From Thermomonas sp. HDW16 (GTDB lineage Bacteria > Pseudomonadota > Gammaproteobacteria > Xanthomonadales > Xanthomonadaceae): 64,000 bases of DNA. The translations under genes and the position numbers were made by a program. A model generated the notes under the pieces. It did no database searches. It worked only from the letters and a program-made list of their open reading frames with translations, and was not told where the DNA came from. The stretch is from assembly GCF_011302915.1 (NCBI RefSeq), contig NZ_CP049872.1:186001-250000 (forward strand), written 5' to 3'. How positions within the stretch are numbered: position 1 is the stretch's first letter; every line of letters begins with the position of its first letter. Shown in pieces: positions 10,900-19,536 of the stretch.

Positions 10900-10923
10900 T
10901 TTATGTTCACTCGGAAACATAAA
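10900..10923. promoter_or_regulatory. Unassigned 24-bp dyad between the glnA promoter and its enhancer sites
   Basis: Perfect 8-bp arms TTTATGTT (10900-10907) and AACATAAA (10916-10923) around an 8-bp spacer. It lies at roughly -54 to -77 from the predicted glnA start, between the sigma-54 site and the NtrC-like boxes. It fits no protein I recognise; another repressor or a bending site are options. Confidence 0.5.
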
Positions 10924-10938
10924 TCCCTATATTGGTGC
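10924..10938. promoter_or_regulatory. NtrC-like enhancer box, proximal
   Basis: TCCCTATATTGGTGC matches the GCAC-N7-GGTGC NtrC dyad with one perfect half (TTGGTGC) and one weak half. It is about 85 bp upstream of the predicted glnA start, a normal distance for NtrC enhancers. Confidence 0.62.
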
Positions 10939-10955
10939 GTTTACATTGATTGTTA

Positions 10956-10970
10956 GCACCAAATTGGGCG
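10956..10970. promoter_or_regulatory. NtrC-like enhancer box, distal
   Basis: GCACCAAATTGGGCG has a perfect left half (GCACCAA) and a degenerate right half. It lies 32 bp from the proximal box, the same helical face at about three turns, as in the paired glnAp2 sites of enterobacteria. It also lies just before the uppP promoter. Confidence 0.6.
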
Positions 10971-11016
10971 TTTCGCTTTGCGCTATCCTGCGCCGTCGCC
11001 CAGACCCCGGTTCCGC

Positions 11017-11871
11017 ATGAACGACCTGCTCGCCGCGCTGCTGCTTGGCATCATCGAAGGCATCACCGAATTCCTGCCGATTTCCAGCACCGGGCACCTG
11101 CTGATCGCCGAACGCTGGCTGGGCCATCGCAGCGACCTGTTCAACATCGCCATCCAGGCCGGCGCGATCCTGGCCGTGGTGCTGATCTACTGGAAGCGGC
11201 TGTGGGGCATGCTGACCGCCTTCTTCGGCCATGACGCGCCCGCGCCCTACGATCCGCTGGGCGTGACCGCCAGCCCGGCGCAATCGCGCGATTACGCCTT
11301 CAAGTTGCTGGTCGCCTTCGGGGTGACCGCGGTCGGCGGACTGCTGGTGAAGAAGCTGGGCTGGGAATTGCCGGACACGGTGCGGCCGATCGCCTGGGCG
11401 CTGATCATCGGCGCGTTCTGGATGGTGATCGCCGAGCAACTGGCGGCCAAGCGCGCCGCGCGTGAAGGCGAACGCAGCGCCATCTCGTGGACGACGGCGA
11501 TCCTGGTCGGCATCGCCCAAGTCGTTGCCGGCGTATTCCCGGGTACCTCGCGCTCGGCCGCGACCATCTTCGTCGCCCTGCTCGCCGGCACCACCAGCCG
11601 CGCCGCGGCAACCGAATTCGCCTTCGTGGTCGGCATCCCCACCATGTTCGCGGCCACTGGCTACGAATTGCTGTCGATGCTCAAGGATGGCGGCATCGGC
11701 AACGAGGACTGGACGGCACTGAGCGTCGCGTTCGTCGCCTCTGCGGTGACCGCCTTCGTCGCGGTGAAATGGCTGCTGCGCTACATCCAGAGCCATCGCT
11801 TCACCGCGTTCGCGGTCTATCGCGTCCTGCTCGGCATCGCCTTGCTGTGGTGGCTGCCGGTCGGCGGATAA
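11017..11871 (+). CDS. uppP: Undecaprenyl-diphosphatase UppP (BacA family)
   Basis: 284 residues. It removes a phosphate from undecaprenyl pyrophosphate on the periplasmic side, recycling the lipid carrier for peptidoglycan and O-antigen. Both signature motifs are present: EGITEFLPISSTGH near residue 13 and PGTSRSAATI near residue 175. About eight hydrophobic segments are visible. The ATG at 11017 was chosen because MNDLLAALLLGIIEG is the family start; upstream in-frame codons would add a non-homologous leader. It is divergent from glnA. The C-terminal half stays hydrophobic to the end, so the gene is intact. Confidence 0.95.
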   Translation: MNDLLAALLLGIIEGITEFLPISSTGHLLIAERWLGHRSDLFNIAIQAGAILAVVLIYWKRLWGMLTAFFGHDAPAPYDPLGVTASPAQSRDYAFKLLVAFGVTAVGGLLVKKLGWELPDTVRPIAWALIIGAFWMVIAEQLAAKRAAREGERSAISWTTAILVGIAQVVAGVFPGTSRSAATIFVALLAGTTSRAAATEFAFVVGIPTMFAATGYELLSMLKDGGIGNEDWTALSVAFVASAVTAFVAVKWLLRYIQSHRFTAFAVYRVLLGIALLWWLPVGG

Positions 11872-11944
11872 GCCGACGGCGGTTTCCTCGACCCCGTTTG
11901 CACCCGCCGTGCGTTTGCATCGCACTCTCCTTGAGGAAACCGCC

Positions 11945-12757
11945 ATGAACCGCCTGTTGCTGCCGTTGCTCGCCGCCGCCTTGCTGGCCGGTTGCCCGAA
12001 TGCGGAAACCAACAAACCCATCCCCGCGGCAGCCACGGCCACGCCCGCTCCTACTGCGTCCGGCCTGGCGGCCCAGTTGGCGCGTTACCACTGGTACCTG
12101 CAGGGCGCGACCGACGCGAAGGGCAAGCGCATCGATGCGTTGTTCGCGCGCGAAGACAAGCCGCTGCAACTGGATTTCACCAACGGGCGCATCGGCATCG
12201 GCAACAGCTGCAACCACATCGGCGGCAGCTTCAGCGTGACCGCGGAGGGCATCGAGATCGGCAGCCTGATGTCGACCCAAATGGCTTGCGCCAACCCGAA
12301 GCTGATGGCGCTGGACGCGGAAGCATCCCGACGGCTCGAAGGCTCGCTGGCCTTGCTGCTGGCCGAAAGCGAGCCGCCGCAGCTGCGCATCAGCAACCGC
12401 GCGGGCGACACGCTGTCCTTCCGCGCCGAACCCACCGCCGACACCCGCTTTGGCGGCCCGGGCGAGCGCGTGTTCCTGGAAGTCGCGGCACAAACCCAAC
12501 GCTGCCACCACCCGCTGATCCCGGACATGCAGTGCCTGCAGGTACGCGAGATCCACTACGACGCCAAGGGGCTGAAGGCCGGTACGCCGGGGCCTTTCCA
12601 GCACTTCTACGATGCGATCGAGGGTTATACCCACGAACCCGGCGTTCGCAACGTACTGCGAGTGAACCGCTACGCCATCAAGAACCCGCCGATGGACGCG
12701 TCGAATACGGCCTGGGTGCTGGACATGGTGGTGGAGTCCGAAGCTTCGGCGAAGTGA
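11945..12757 (+). CDS. META and DUF4377 domain lipoprotein
   Basis: 270 residues from the ATG at 11945 (GAGGAAA upstream). The lipobox LLAGC puts the lipidated residue at Cys17, followed by an Ala/Pro/Thr linker. The first domain (about 40-150) is a META/HslJ-like domain with GIGNSCNHIGGSF and MSTQMACANP. The second (about 165-260) has the DUF4377 pattern: a CHH cysteine, MQCLQVREIHY and FYDAIEGYTHEPG. HslJ-like domains are linked to envelope stress and heat or novobiocin resistance; DUF4377 has no known function. Likely anchored in an envelope membrane. It ends 6 bp from the convergent PEBP gene. Confidence 0.85.
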   Translation: MNRLLLPLLAAALLAGCPNAETNKPIPAAATATPAPTASGLAAQLARYHWYLQGATDAKGKRIDALFAREDKPLQLDFTNGRIGIGNSCNHIGGSFSVTAEGIEIGSLMSTQMACANPKLMALDAEASRRLEGSLALLLAESEPPQLRISNRAGDTLSFRAEPTADTRFGGPGERVFLEVAAQTQRCHHPLIPDMQCLQVREIHYDAKGLKAGTPGPFQHFYDAIEGYTHEPGVRNVLRVNRYAIKNPPMDASNTAWVLDMVVESEASAK

Positions 12758-12763
12758 CCCGCC

Positions 12764-13363
12764 TCAGCCGCTGATGCTGTAGGTGCCGTAGGTGCTGGCC
12801 TCGGCCAGCACATGGCCCTGCATGGCCCGGAGCACGTCGCCGGCCGTGAATGCCTTCGGCAATTCGAGGCTGGCGACATCCAGCGCGAACACGCGAAAGA
12901 AATAGCGATGCGTGCGCAGGTCGTGCGGCGGCGGATACGGGCCGTCGTAGCCGAAGTACTGACCACCCATCTCCGCATTGCCGGCGAACCAGCCGGTGTA
13001 GTCGTTGAGGCCCTGGCGTGCGCCCTCGCCCTGGCACGGACCCTTGCCGCCCTTGGTCACGCCGCTGCTGCAACTGCCGGCCGCAATCTCCGTCATGTCG
13101 ACGGGCATGTTCACCACCACCCAGTGCACGAAATCGCCGCGCGGATGATCGACCGGGATCGGCACGTCGGCATTGGCAACCAATGCGCCATCGGTCGGCG
13201 CATCGGTGTCGATGCACAGCAGGGCGAACGATTTCGTGCCGGCTGGCGCATCGCTCCAGGCCAGCTGCGGATTGCGATTGCCGCCGAAGCCGCCGGGCGC
13301 GCCCAGCGCGAACTCGGACGGGATCGGCTTGCCGTTTTCGAAGCTGTCGCTGTGGATGCGCAT
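12764..13363 (-). CDS. YbhB/YbcL-type PEBP family protein
   Basis: 199 residues from the ATG at 13363 with GAGG upstream; the longer in-frame extension lacks homology. It belongs to the phosphatidylethanolamine-binding/Raf-kinase-inhibitor-like family. The ligand-pocket motifs are CIDTDAPT (DPD-like), HWVVVNMP and YFGYDGPYPPPHD-HRYFF. Bacterial members bind small anionic ligands, and the physiological role is unknown. No signal peptide, so cytoplasmic. It lies downstream of yheT with an 88-bp gap, and may be on the same message or use its own weak promoter. Confidence 0.88.
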   Translation of the reverse strand: MRIHSDSFENGKPIPSEFALGAPGGFGGNRNPQLAWSDAPAGTKSFALLCIDTDAPTDGALVANADVPIPVDHPRGDFVHWVVVNMPVDMTEIAAGSCSSGVTKGGKGPCQGEGARQGLNDYTGWFAGNAEMGGQYFGYDGPYPPPHDLRTHRYFFRVFALDVASLELPKAFTAGDVLRAMQGHVLAEASTYGTYSISG

Positions 13364-13451
13364 CGGAAACCTCAAAAGAGAACTGGACCGCAGTTGATTT
13401 TGCGCGGAAGTCGGTGAACGTGTCGAAAAGCCCCGACGCGATTGCAATGAC

Positions 13452-14441
13452 CTAGACCACTGAGCTCAATCGCGTGGTCACCCAACGCTCCGCATACCCA
13501 TCCAGTTTTGCGTTCTCGATGAAGCCGCAGTGGCCGCCGTGCGCGGCCAGCTCGACCTGCACGTTGGGAAATCCTGCAACCTCTTCGAACTCGCGCAGCG
13601 GGATCACCGGATCATCGGCGGCCATCAGGATATCGACCGGGATCGGCAGGTCGCGCAGGCGTTCGCCGGCGACGGAATAGCCTTCGAAATACTGATCGAG
13701 GGTGGCGAAATCGGTATGTCGCAGCACCATCCATTCGGTCAACGCGCGCATGCGCAGGTGCAGCACGTCGTCGGCAAAGGAGTGCGTGCCGGGAAACAGC
13801 GCCCGCTTGCGCGCCAGCGAACGCCGCCACTTGCGCTCGAAATAGCGCATGTACAGCGGCAATCCGTTTTCCATCGCGTCCATCGTCCGCGCCGGGTCCA
13901 GCAACGGGCAGACCGCGACCACGCGCTGCAGTGGCAGGCCGTGGCTGCGCGCGCGCAACGCCAGGCGCAGGGCGAAGTTGCCGCCCAGCGAATAGCCGGC
14001 TGCGAACAACGGCTGGTCCGGCCAGCGCGTGGCGATCGCGCGTACCGCATCGACGATCTCGTCGATCCGGTTGGAATGGAAGATGCCTTCGTTGAGATGG
14101 TGGCTGTCGCCGTGGTCGCGGAAATTCAGCCGGAATACGGCGAAACCGGCATCCAGCAGGCGCGCGGCGGTCAGCCGCATGTAATTGGAATCGACGCTGC
14201 CTTCCCAGCCGTGCAGCAATACGACCAATCCTTTCGGTTCGATGTCGGGCCTGAGGCTATGCACGCCCTGCAGGCGCACGCCGCGGCCGACCTCGAGCAC
14301 CACCGCTTCGTGCGTCGCGCCCAGTCCATGCAGGCGCCGGCGCGCGCGAATCGCACGCAGCGGGCTGGAGGACAACACCGACTGCAGGTGCGGGCTGCGC
14401 AGCCAGCGCGGCGGCATGAACTCGCTGCGCAGCTGGCTCAT
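13452..14441 (-). CDS. YheT-family alpha/beta hydrolase
   Basis: 329 residues, the usual length for YheT (AB-hydrolase 4 group). The N-terminal PPRWLRSPHLQSVL is the family opener. The nucleophile is in GYSLGGN, the oxyanion region in LLHGWEGS, the acid in ADDPVIP and the histidine in HGGHCGF. Homologues are esterases of unknown natural substrate. Its ATG lies 7 bp downstream of the acyltransferase stop, so the two are co-transcribed, consistent with a role in lipid or acyl-ester turnover (inference). Confidence 0.9.
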   Translation of the reverse strand: MSQLRSEFMPPRWLRSPHLQSVLSSSPLRAIRARRRLHGLGATHEAVVLEVGRGVRLQGVHSLRPDIEPKGLVVLLHGWEGSVDSNYMRLTAARLLDAGFAVFRLNFRDHGDSHHLNEGIFHSNRIDEIVDAVRAIATRWPDQPLFAAGYSLGGNFALRLALRARSHGLPLQRVVAVCPLLDPARTMDAMENGLPLYMRYFERKWRRSLARKRALFPGTHSFADDVLHLRMRALTEWMVLRHTDFATLDQYFEGYSVAGERLRDLPIPVDILMAADDPVIPLREFEEVAGFPNVQVELAAHGGHCGFIENAKLDGYAERWVTTRLSSVV

Positions 14442-14448
14442 CTCGCGC

Positions 14449-15225
14449 TCACGCGGCGGCCATTGCCTGCTCGATGCGAGCGCGCGCCAAGGTCGCGATG
14501 CGGCGGCGGCCTTCGTGCTCCGCGTGCAGGATCGGTTCCAGGAAATACACGGTCACCGGCCGCGCTGGTTCGCCCAACAGACGCACGAAGTTGCCCATGA
14601 AGCTTTCGCCGGGAGCGAAGGCGACAATGGTTTGCGCCTCGCAATGCGCGCCGAAACATAGCGCCACCGGCTGCACTGGTGCATCGGCCTCGACCGCAGC
14701 GGTGAAGATACGTGCGTGGAATGCACCGAGTTCGCGTCCGTCGCGGGTACCCCCCTCGGGGAAGGCTGCCACCGCATGGCCATCGCGCAAGCGCGCGGCC
14801 ATTTCGATCATCACGTCGGTCAGCGAATGTGCATTGCCGCGCTGCAGGAAAATGCTTTCGCCGGCCTTCGCCAACCAGCCGATCAGCGGCCAATCGCGGA
14901 TCTCTGCCTTGGCGATGAAGCCCATCATGTGCTGCGAGTGCAGGGTGATGATGTCGACCCAGCTGAGATGGTTGGCGACGAACATGGTGCCGCCAGGCAG
15001 CGGTGTGCCGACCTGGCGCACGCGCATGCCGAATACCCACAACAGGCCGCCGGCCCACCAACGGATCGCCGCATGACCGACTTTCTTCTCGCCGATGGTG
15101 TCGATGGCGATCAGCACCAGGATAATCGGCAGGCCCACCAGGACGTGGCAGGCCAGCAAGGGCAGGCGCAGGAGCGTGCGCAGGATGCGCAGCAGGGATT
15201 CGACGGCGGGTGGCGTCGCGCTCAT
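14449..15225 (-). CDS. 1-acyl-sn-glycerol-3-phosphate acyltransferase-like protein (PlsC family)
   Basis: 258 residues. An N-terminal membrane helix (ACHVLVGLPIILVLIAI) precedes the acyltransferase blocks: NHLSWVD (the H-x4-D catalytic block I), FLQRGN (block II) and FPEGGTRDG (block III, glycerol phosphate binding). It would acylate lysophosphatidic acid or a related lysolipid at the inner membrane. Xanthomonads carry several PlsC paralogues, and linkage to a hydrolase rather than to core lipid genes suggests an accessory copy, so no plsC symbol is given. Confidence 0.88.
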   Translation of the reverse strand: MSATPPAVESLLRILRTLLRLPLLACHVLVGLPIILVLIAIDTIGEKKVGHAAIRWWAGGLLWVFGMRVRQVGTPLPGGTMFVANHLSWVDIITLHSQHMMGFIAKAEIRDWPLIGWLAKAGESIFLQRGNAHSLTDVMIEMAARLRDGHAVAAFPEGGTRDGRELGAFHARIFTAAVEADAPVQPVALCFGAHCEAQTIVAFAPGESFMGNFVRLLGEPARPVTVYFLEPILHAEHEGRRRIATLARARIEQAMAAA

Positions 15226-15271
15226 GGCCGAACCTTAGCGTTGCACGCTAGAGCGGTCAGCCTAGCCGCGA

Positions 15272-15718
15272 TCAGGGCCGGCCCGAGGCGGGCGGCTGCG
15301 GCAAAACCGAGAGGGTGATGCGGCTGATGCAAACCGATTTGCCGGCCTCGTCCTCGATCAGGATCTCCCAGACCTGCGTGCTGCGACCAATATGGATCGG
15401 CCGCGCGGTACCGGTGACCACGCCGCTCCGTACCGCACGCAGGTGGTTGGCATTGATCTCCAGCCCGACCACTGCATTGCCGCCGGCCATCAACATGCCG
15501 GCGCTGCTGCCCAGGGTTTCCGCCAGTGCGACCGAAGCGCCGCCATGCAACAGGCCGTAGGGTTGATGGGTGCGCGCGTCGACCGGCATGGTGGCGCGCA
15601 GGTAGCCGTCACCGAGCTCCGTGAACACGATCCCCAGCGACTGCATCAAGGTGTCGGCCGAACGCGCGTTCAGCGCCTCGATCGTGGCCTCCGTCGGCCA
15701 GGCGAATTCGCTGGCCAA
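15272..15718 (-). CDS. Hotdog-fold PaaI/EntH-type thioesterase
   Basis: About 148 residues. The hotdog core has TRTHQPYGLLHGGASVALAE, with the HGG and Glu typical of EntH/MenI-type acyl-CoA thioesterases, and VGLEINANHLRAV. Start choice is uncertain. The frame is open into the end of the YkvA gene; homologues start about nine residues before EALNARSADTLM, which points to the TTG at 15718, 4 bp past the YkvA stop with GAGG just before it. ATG 15646 would cut off the first helix. Translation is probably coupled to the upstream gene. Confidence 0.8.
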   Translation of the reverse strand: MASEFAWPTEATIEALNARSADTLMQSLGIVFTELGDGYLRATMPVDARTHQPYGLLHGGASVALAETLGSSAGMLMAGGNAVVGLEINANHLRAVRSGVVTGTARPIHIGRSTQVWEILIEDEAGKSVCISRITLSVLPQPPASGRP

Positions 15719-15722
15719 GGCC

Positions 15723-16337
15723 TCAGCCGAACTTGAACACGCCCGGGCGCCAGCCGCGGACGTAGGAGCCCTTGGTGTGTGCGTAGCCGCTGCTGCCACC
15801 GTAGCCGCTACCGAAATCGCGCTCGCGACGCTGGTGCATGCGGTCGATCAACTCCTCGCGGCGGCCGTCCAGCCAATCGGTACGGCCCAGCGTGGCCGGA
15901 TCGATGCCGCGGCGCTTGGCTTCGTGCGCGCGGTAGTCGCAGAAGTCGTCGTAGGCATCCAGCTCGTGCTTCAGTTCGCGCACCGACAGCTCGATCATCA
16001 CTGCGTCGTCGAGGAAGCCCAACACCTCGACATGATCCGGGATCACGTCATTCGGGTCGCAGAAGTACGTCAGCGCACCCAGCACTCGCTGCTTGTCTGC
16101 CTCGGGCAACGCCCATGCCTCGTCGCGCACCATCGCGATCATGTCGTCCAGGCGCAGCAGTCGATCCTTGATGAAATCCGGGATGTGCACCTTCTGCGCG
16201 TCGTCGAGCAACGCCACCGACGCGGAGATGATCTCGTCCGCCGTCTTGTCCTCGGATGCCTTCTTGGAGCGATCCATCGCTGCGGTGAAATGGGCGAGAT
16301 CGCGGTCGTTGAGCTCGAAGTTCAGGGTGATCGACAT
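15723..16337 (-). CDS. YkvA/DUF1232 family protein
   Basis: 204 residues. The DUF1232 core is YFCDPNDVIPDHVEVLGFLDDAVMIELSVREL (about residues 91-122), a short hydrophobic hairpin-like segment shared by small membrane-associated proteins. Around it are a helical N-terminal region rich in charged residues and a glycine/serine-rich tail (GSGYGGSSGY). Function is not known for any member at molecular level. Most likely peripheral to the inner membrane. It leads the unit that continues into the thioesterase gene. Confidence 0.82.
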   Translation of the reverse strand: MSITLNFELNDRDLAHFTAAMDRSKKASEDKTADEIISASVALLDDAQKVHIPDFIKDRLLRLDDMIAMVRDEAWALPEADKQRVLGALTYFCDPNDVIPDHVEVLGFLDDAVMIELSVRELKHELDAYDDFCDYRAHEAKRRGIDPATLGRTDWLDGRREELIDRMHQRRERDFGSGYGGSSGYAHTKGSYVRGWRPGVFKFG

Positions 16338-16430
16338 GGCGGCGTCCTGGCACGCGAATTGAGACGGGCAGACTAGGCTGCGCGCCGCGGCGCGTCAATC
16401 CGACGCAAGCCATGAACCAAAACGGCCACG

Positions 16431-18347
16431 CTAGAGGATCGGCGACAATCCCGCGCCGAAGGCGGTGAATAAGCGCACGCCTAGCCATTTCAGGCCCAGG
16501 TCGACCTCCGGGAATTCGCCGACCGGTTGGTAGCAGCGGCGGAAATCGGCATCGAACGGCGACAGCGGGCGCGGACAGTCCGGGCCGGGGACGAACTGGT
16601 AGCTGGTCGCGTACTTGATCGGCCACAGGTCGAAGATCGGCATGCGCTCGGAGACACGCGCCAGGGTGAATTCGACGCCGGGCAGGATCGGCGAAGAATC
16701 GCGTCGGCCGATCGTCCAGGCGTTGTCCGGTGCCATGTCGCCACGGATGCTCGCCGCCAGTTGCCGCGCGAACGCGGGATCGGCGATCACCACCGCACTT
16801 TCGGTGTTGAGCGTATCGCCGCGCGGATCGAAGTTGTGGGTGCCGACCACGCCCACCCGTTCGTCCACCACCATCGACTTGGCGTGCAGGCCCATGCGCA
16901 TGCCGGCACGCTGCAGGCGCACCGGCATGCCGCCCGAGGAAAACGGCGAGTTGCGGCTGGCCTCACTGCCGGGCGCTTCGCTCAAGCGACGTTGGCTGAG
17001 CCGGCGTTCGCGCATGGTCTGCCGGCGCGGTGCGGCCAGCACCTCGTCCACAGGCGCTTGCAGGTCGGCACCGAGCGGGCCCGGATCGAACGGCACGTTG
17101 GCGGGGAATGGCTTGAATTCGTGGATCTCGAAGCCGAAATCGCGCATGTAGCGGCGCTTGTACTTACGCGAGATCGCGTAGGCGATGAAGGCGTCGGTGG
17201 AGGCCAGGCTGTTGGTCGAGATCAGTACCCGTGGCGGCTCCGGCTGCTTGTGCAGGCTGCGGAACACGTGTTGCGCCGGTTTCGACAGCACCAGATACGG
17301 GGTCTGCAGCAGCACCTCGTGCCGCGCCGATGCGATCAGCTGCTGCAGCACGCTGCCGGCTTTCGCAGTCCCATCGGCGGCCTCCACGTGCTTGTCCGGC
17401 AGATCGCCGATGAAGTGGACGCCCTGTACCGACAGCGCCGGCTCCACGAAACGGTTGCGGATCAGCGGCCCATCCACGACTTGCGCCAGCAATGCCTGTA
17501 CCCGTTCCGGCTTGCGATAGGGCTCGTGCGGCAACGGCGGCGCACCCTGCGCCAGCAGGAAACGGGCCACGTCGCCCAGCCGTTCCGCTGGAACACTCAG
17601 CGGCGACCGCCAGAACGCATCGAAGTTCGCGCCCATGTCGCGCGCCACCGGGCCTGCGATCAGCAAGTCGCGGTCGCGGAAGTTGTAGGCCGCGTCCCAG
17701 TCGTAATAATCGTCCTGGTAGTTGCGCCCGCCGGTGATGCCCAGCATGCCGTCCACCAGCAGCAGCTTGTTGTGCATGCGCCGGTTGAGCTTGTCCCAGC
17801 AACACGCTGCGGCCACGGTGTACATCGGGGTGGAGAGCCGCGCGCGATCCAGCACGGGGTTGTAGACCCGCAACTCGAAATTCGCATGCACTGCGGCGAA
17901 TGCGGCCAGTGTCGACACCTTCTCCAGTGCCGACAGCTGGTCGAGCAGCACCCGCACCTTCACTCCGCGGAACGCCGCGGCCTGCAACTCGTCCAGCACC
18001 AAGTGCGCGGAGTCGTCCTCGTCGAAGATATAAGTCTGCAGGTCGATGTTGCGGCGCGCAGCACGGATCATGTGGATGCGCGCCAGCAGCGCATCCGGGC
18101 CGCCATCGACGATCCGCGCGTAGTGCTTAGGAGATGTCGGCGTGGATTCGGCGAAGGCGCGCTCGCCCATCTCGTGTAGCGGCGAGGCCAAGGCGCAGGC
18201 GTTGGCTTGGTTGCAATCGATTTGCGTGCTGCGTGCGGTGATCGCGACGCCGGCCGCCGCTTCGCGCTGTTGCGGACTGATGCTGGCGCAGCCGCCCAGC
18301 AGCAGCGCAGCCAGCGCCAGCAGCACGCGGCCGCGCACGAACTTCAT
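16431..18347 (-). CDS. Phospholipase D family lipoprotein (ClsC-like)
   Basis: 638 residues. The lipobox LLGGC gives lipidated Cys20. Two phospholipase D HKD motifs are intact: His192-x-Lys194-x4-Asp199 (HNKLLLVDG) and His488-x-Lys490-x4-Asp495 (HAKSMVVDE). This is the ClsC/YmdC layout, which makes cardiolipin from phosphatidyl donors; other PLD-like phosphodiesterases look the same. The protein is longer than ClsC, with an Arg-rich insert (about 440-475) between the two lobes. The start follows the SixA-like gene stop by 4 bp, so the two form an operon. Confidence 0.88.
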   Translation of the reverse strand: MKFVRGRVLLALAALLLGGCASISPQQREAAAGVAITARSTQIDCNQANACALASPLHEMGERAFAESTPTSPKHYARIVDGGPDALLARIHMIRAARRNIDLQTYIFDEDDSAHLVLDELQAAAFRGVKVRVLLDQLSALEKVSTLAAFAAVHANFELRVYNPVLDRARLSTPMYTVAAACCWDKLNRRMHNKLLLVDGMLGITGGRNYQDDYYDWDAAYNFRDRDLLIAGPVARDMGANFDAFWRSPLSVPAERLGDVARFLLAQGAPPLPHEPYRKPERVQALLAQVVDGPLIRNRFVEPALSVQGVHFIGDLPDKHVEAADGTAKAGSVLQQLIASARHEVLLQTPYLVLSKPAQHVFRSLHKQPEPPRVLISTNSLASTDAFIAYAISRKYKRRYMRDFGFEIHEFKPFPANVPFDPGPLGADLQAPVDEVLAAPRRQTMRERRLSQRRLSEAPGSEASRNSPFSSGGMPVRLQRAGMRMGLHAKSMVVDERVGVVGTHNFDPRGDTLNTESAVVIADPAFARQLAASIRGDMAPDNAWTIGRRDSSPILPGVEFTLARVSERMPIFDLWPIKYATSYQFVPGPDCPRPLSPFDADFRRCYQPVGEFPEVDLGLKWLGVRLFTAFGAGLSPIL

Positions 18348-18351
18348 CGGC

Positions 18352-18825
18352 TCAGGGCCACCAGAATTGGGTCAGGGTGGCGATGCCGGGTTCGATGTTC
18401 ACGTCTACCGGCAGCCGCAGCACCGCGATACCGCCCGGCGGCATGCCGCGGTAGTCGCCGGTCTGGCCGCTGTGCATCAGTGCGGCCAATTGCTCCAACC
18501 CGGGGTTGTGGCCAACCAGCAGCAGGCGCTCGGCATCGCGGTTGGCGTCGGCCAGCGAGGCCAAGGTACCCGGGCTGGCGTCGTAGATCGACGCATCTTC
18601 GTACACCTCGCCTGCACCGATATCGCCCAGCGCGGCCAAGGTGTCGCGGGTGCGGGCGGCATCCGAGCACAGCACGCGGTCGGGCCGCAGCCCATGCTCG
18701 CGCAACCAGTCGCCTGCGGCCTGCGCTTCCGCTCGACCGGTCGCCGAAAGGCCACGGACGTGGTCATCCTGCCCGGCAGTGGCGGGCTCGGCATGGGCAT
18801 GGCGCAGCAGGATCAGTTCGCGCAT
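18352..18825 (-). CDS. SixA-like phosphohistidine phosphatase
   Basis: 157 residues, a small histidine phosphatase of the RHG branch. The catalytic LRHAHAE is at residues 7-13, and the second histidine is in LLVGHNPGLEQL. SixA removes phosphate from Hpt-domain histidines and, in enterobacteria, from the NPr phosphocarrier. A candidate Hpt partner is encoded nearby (His915 of the 19537-22455 kinase), but linkage alone does not prove it. The downstream neighbour is the PLD lipoprotein gene, 4 bp away. Confidence 0.9.
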   Translation of the reverse strand: MRELILLRHAHAEPATAGQDDHVRGLSATGRAEAQAAGDWLREHGLRPDRVLCSDAARTRDTLAALGDIGAGEVYEDASIYDASPGTLASLADANRDAERLLLVGHNPGLEQLAALMHSGQTGDYRGMPPGGIAVLRLPVDVNIEPGIATLTQFWWP

Positions 18826-18847
18826 CGGAACTCCTTTCGGTGGTGGA

Positions 18848-19477
18848 TCAATCTTTTTTCAGCCAATGCAGCAACGGCACCCAGTCCGCCTGGTGCTCGC
18901 GCACCTGCGCCGAGTGATAGTCGAACAGGCTCTTGCCGAGGCCGGTCAACACCACGTAGGCCTGGCTGTCGCGCAGCTGCGCGACCAGCGGGAACGGCCA
19001 ACTGCGCAGGATGTCCAGCGCTTGCTGGCTGGCATTGGTATGCGGTTTCAGGCGGTTGGCGACCAGGCCGACGCGCAGTTTCCCTTTGCGTACCCGCGGG
19101 TGCTTGCCGAGGGACTCGACGAAGCGAACGGCCGCCTCGATGTCCAGTGCGGACGGCTGGATCGGCACCACTACGGCGTCGGCGATATCGAGGAACTCCT
19201 CCAGGTCGCGTTCCATCGCGCCCGCCGGCGCGTCGATGATCATCCGCTGCGTGTCTTCCGGCAGCGACTTGCGCCAGTTCTTGCGCGTACCGTCCAGCGG
19301 CAGCACCGCGCTGGCCATGCCGGCACGGCGTTCGCACCAGCGCGTGGCCGAACCTTGCGGATCGGCATCGACAAGCACCGTGCGCAGCCCGGAGACCGCC
19401 GATTCCGCCGCAAGATGGGTGGCGATCGTGGTCTTGCCCACGCCGCCCTTGGAACAGGCCACCAACCAAGTCTTCAT
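18848..19477 (-). CDS. ParA-family ATPase
   Basis: 209 residues from the ATG at 19477. The deviant Walker A CSKGGVGKTT (residues 8-17) and DADPQGS mark a ParA/MinD ATPase, and IIDAPAG is the Walker B equivalent. There is no N-terminal helix-turn-helix and no adjacent parB, so this is an orphan ParA of the kind that positions chemoreceptors, secretion or polar complexes, or storage bodies, not a chromosomal ParA. It sits 22 bp before the SixA-like gene on the same strand, and 59 bp after the hybrid kinase gene. Confidence 0.9.
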   Translation of the reverse strand: MKTWLVACSKGGVGKTTIATHLAAESAVSGLRTVLVDADPQGSATRWCERRAGMASAVLPLDGTRKNWRKSLPEDTQRMIIDAPAGAMERDLEEFLDIADAVVVPIQPSALDIEAAVRFVESLGKHPRVRKGKLRVGLVANRLKPHTNASQQALDILRSWPFPLVAQLRDSQAYVVLTGLGKSLFDYHSAQVREHQADWVPLLHWLKKD

Positions 19478-19536
19478 CGCCGCGCTCCGTTGCAGGATGA
19501 CCGAAGCGTACACGTGGGCGTCGATGCGTGCATGAC

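Noticed and set aside
10927..12042. 371-residue minus-strand open frame across uppP
   Set aside because: Composition typical of reverse-frame translation (His/Asp/Gln rich); uppP has both family motifs.
16527..18179. 550-residue plus-strand open frame opposite the phospholipase D gene
   Set aside because: Same antisense pattern; no recognisable motif, while the minus-strand frame has both HKD motifs.
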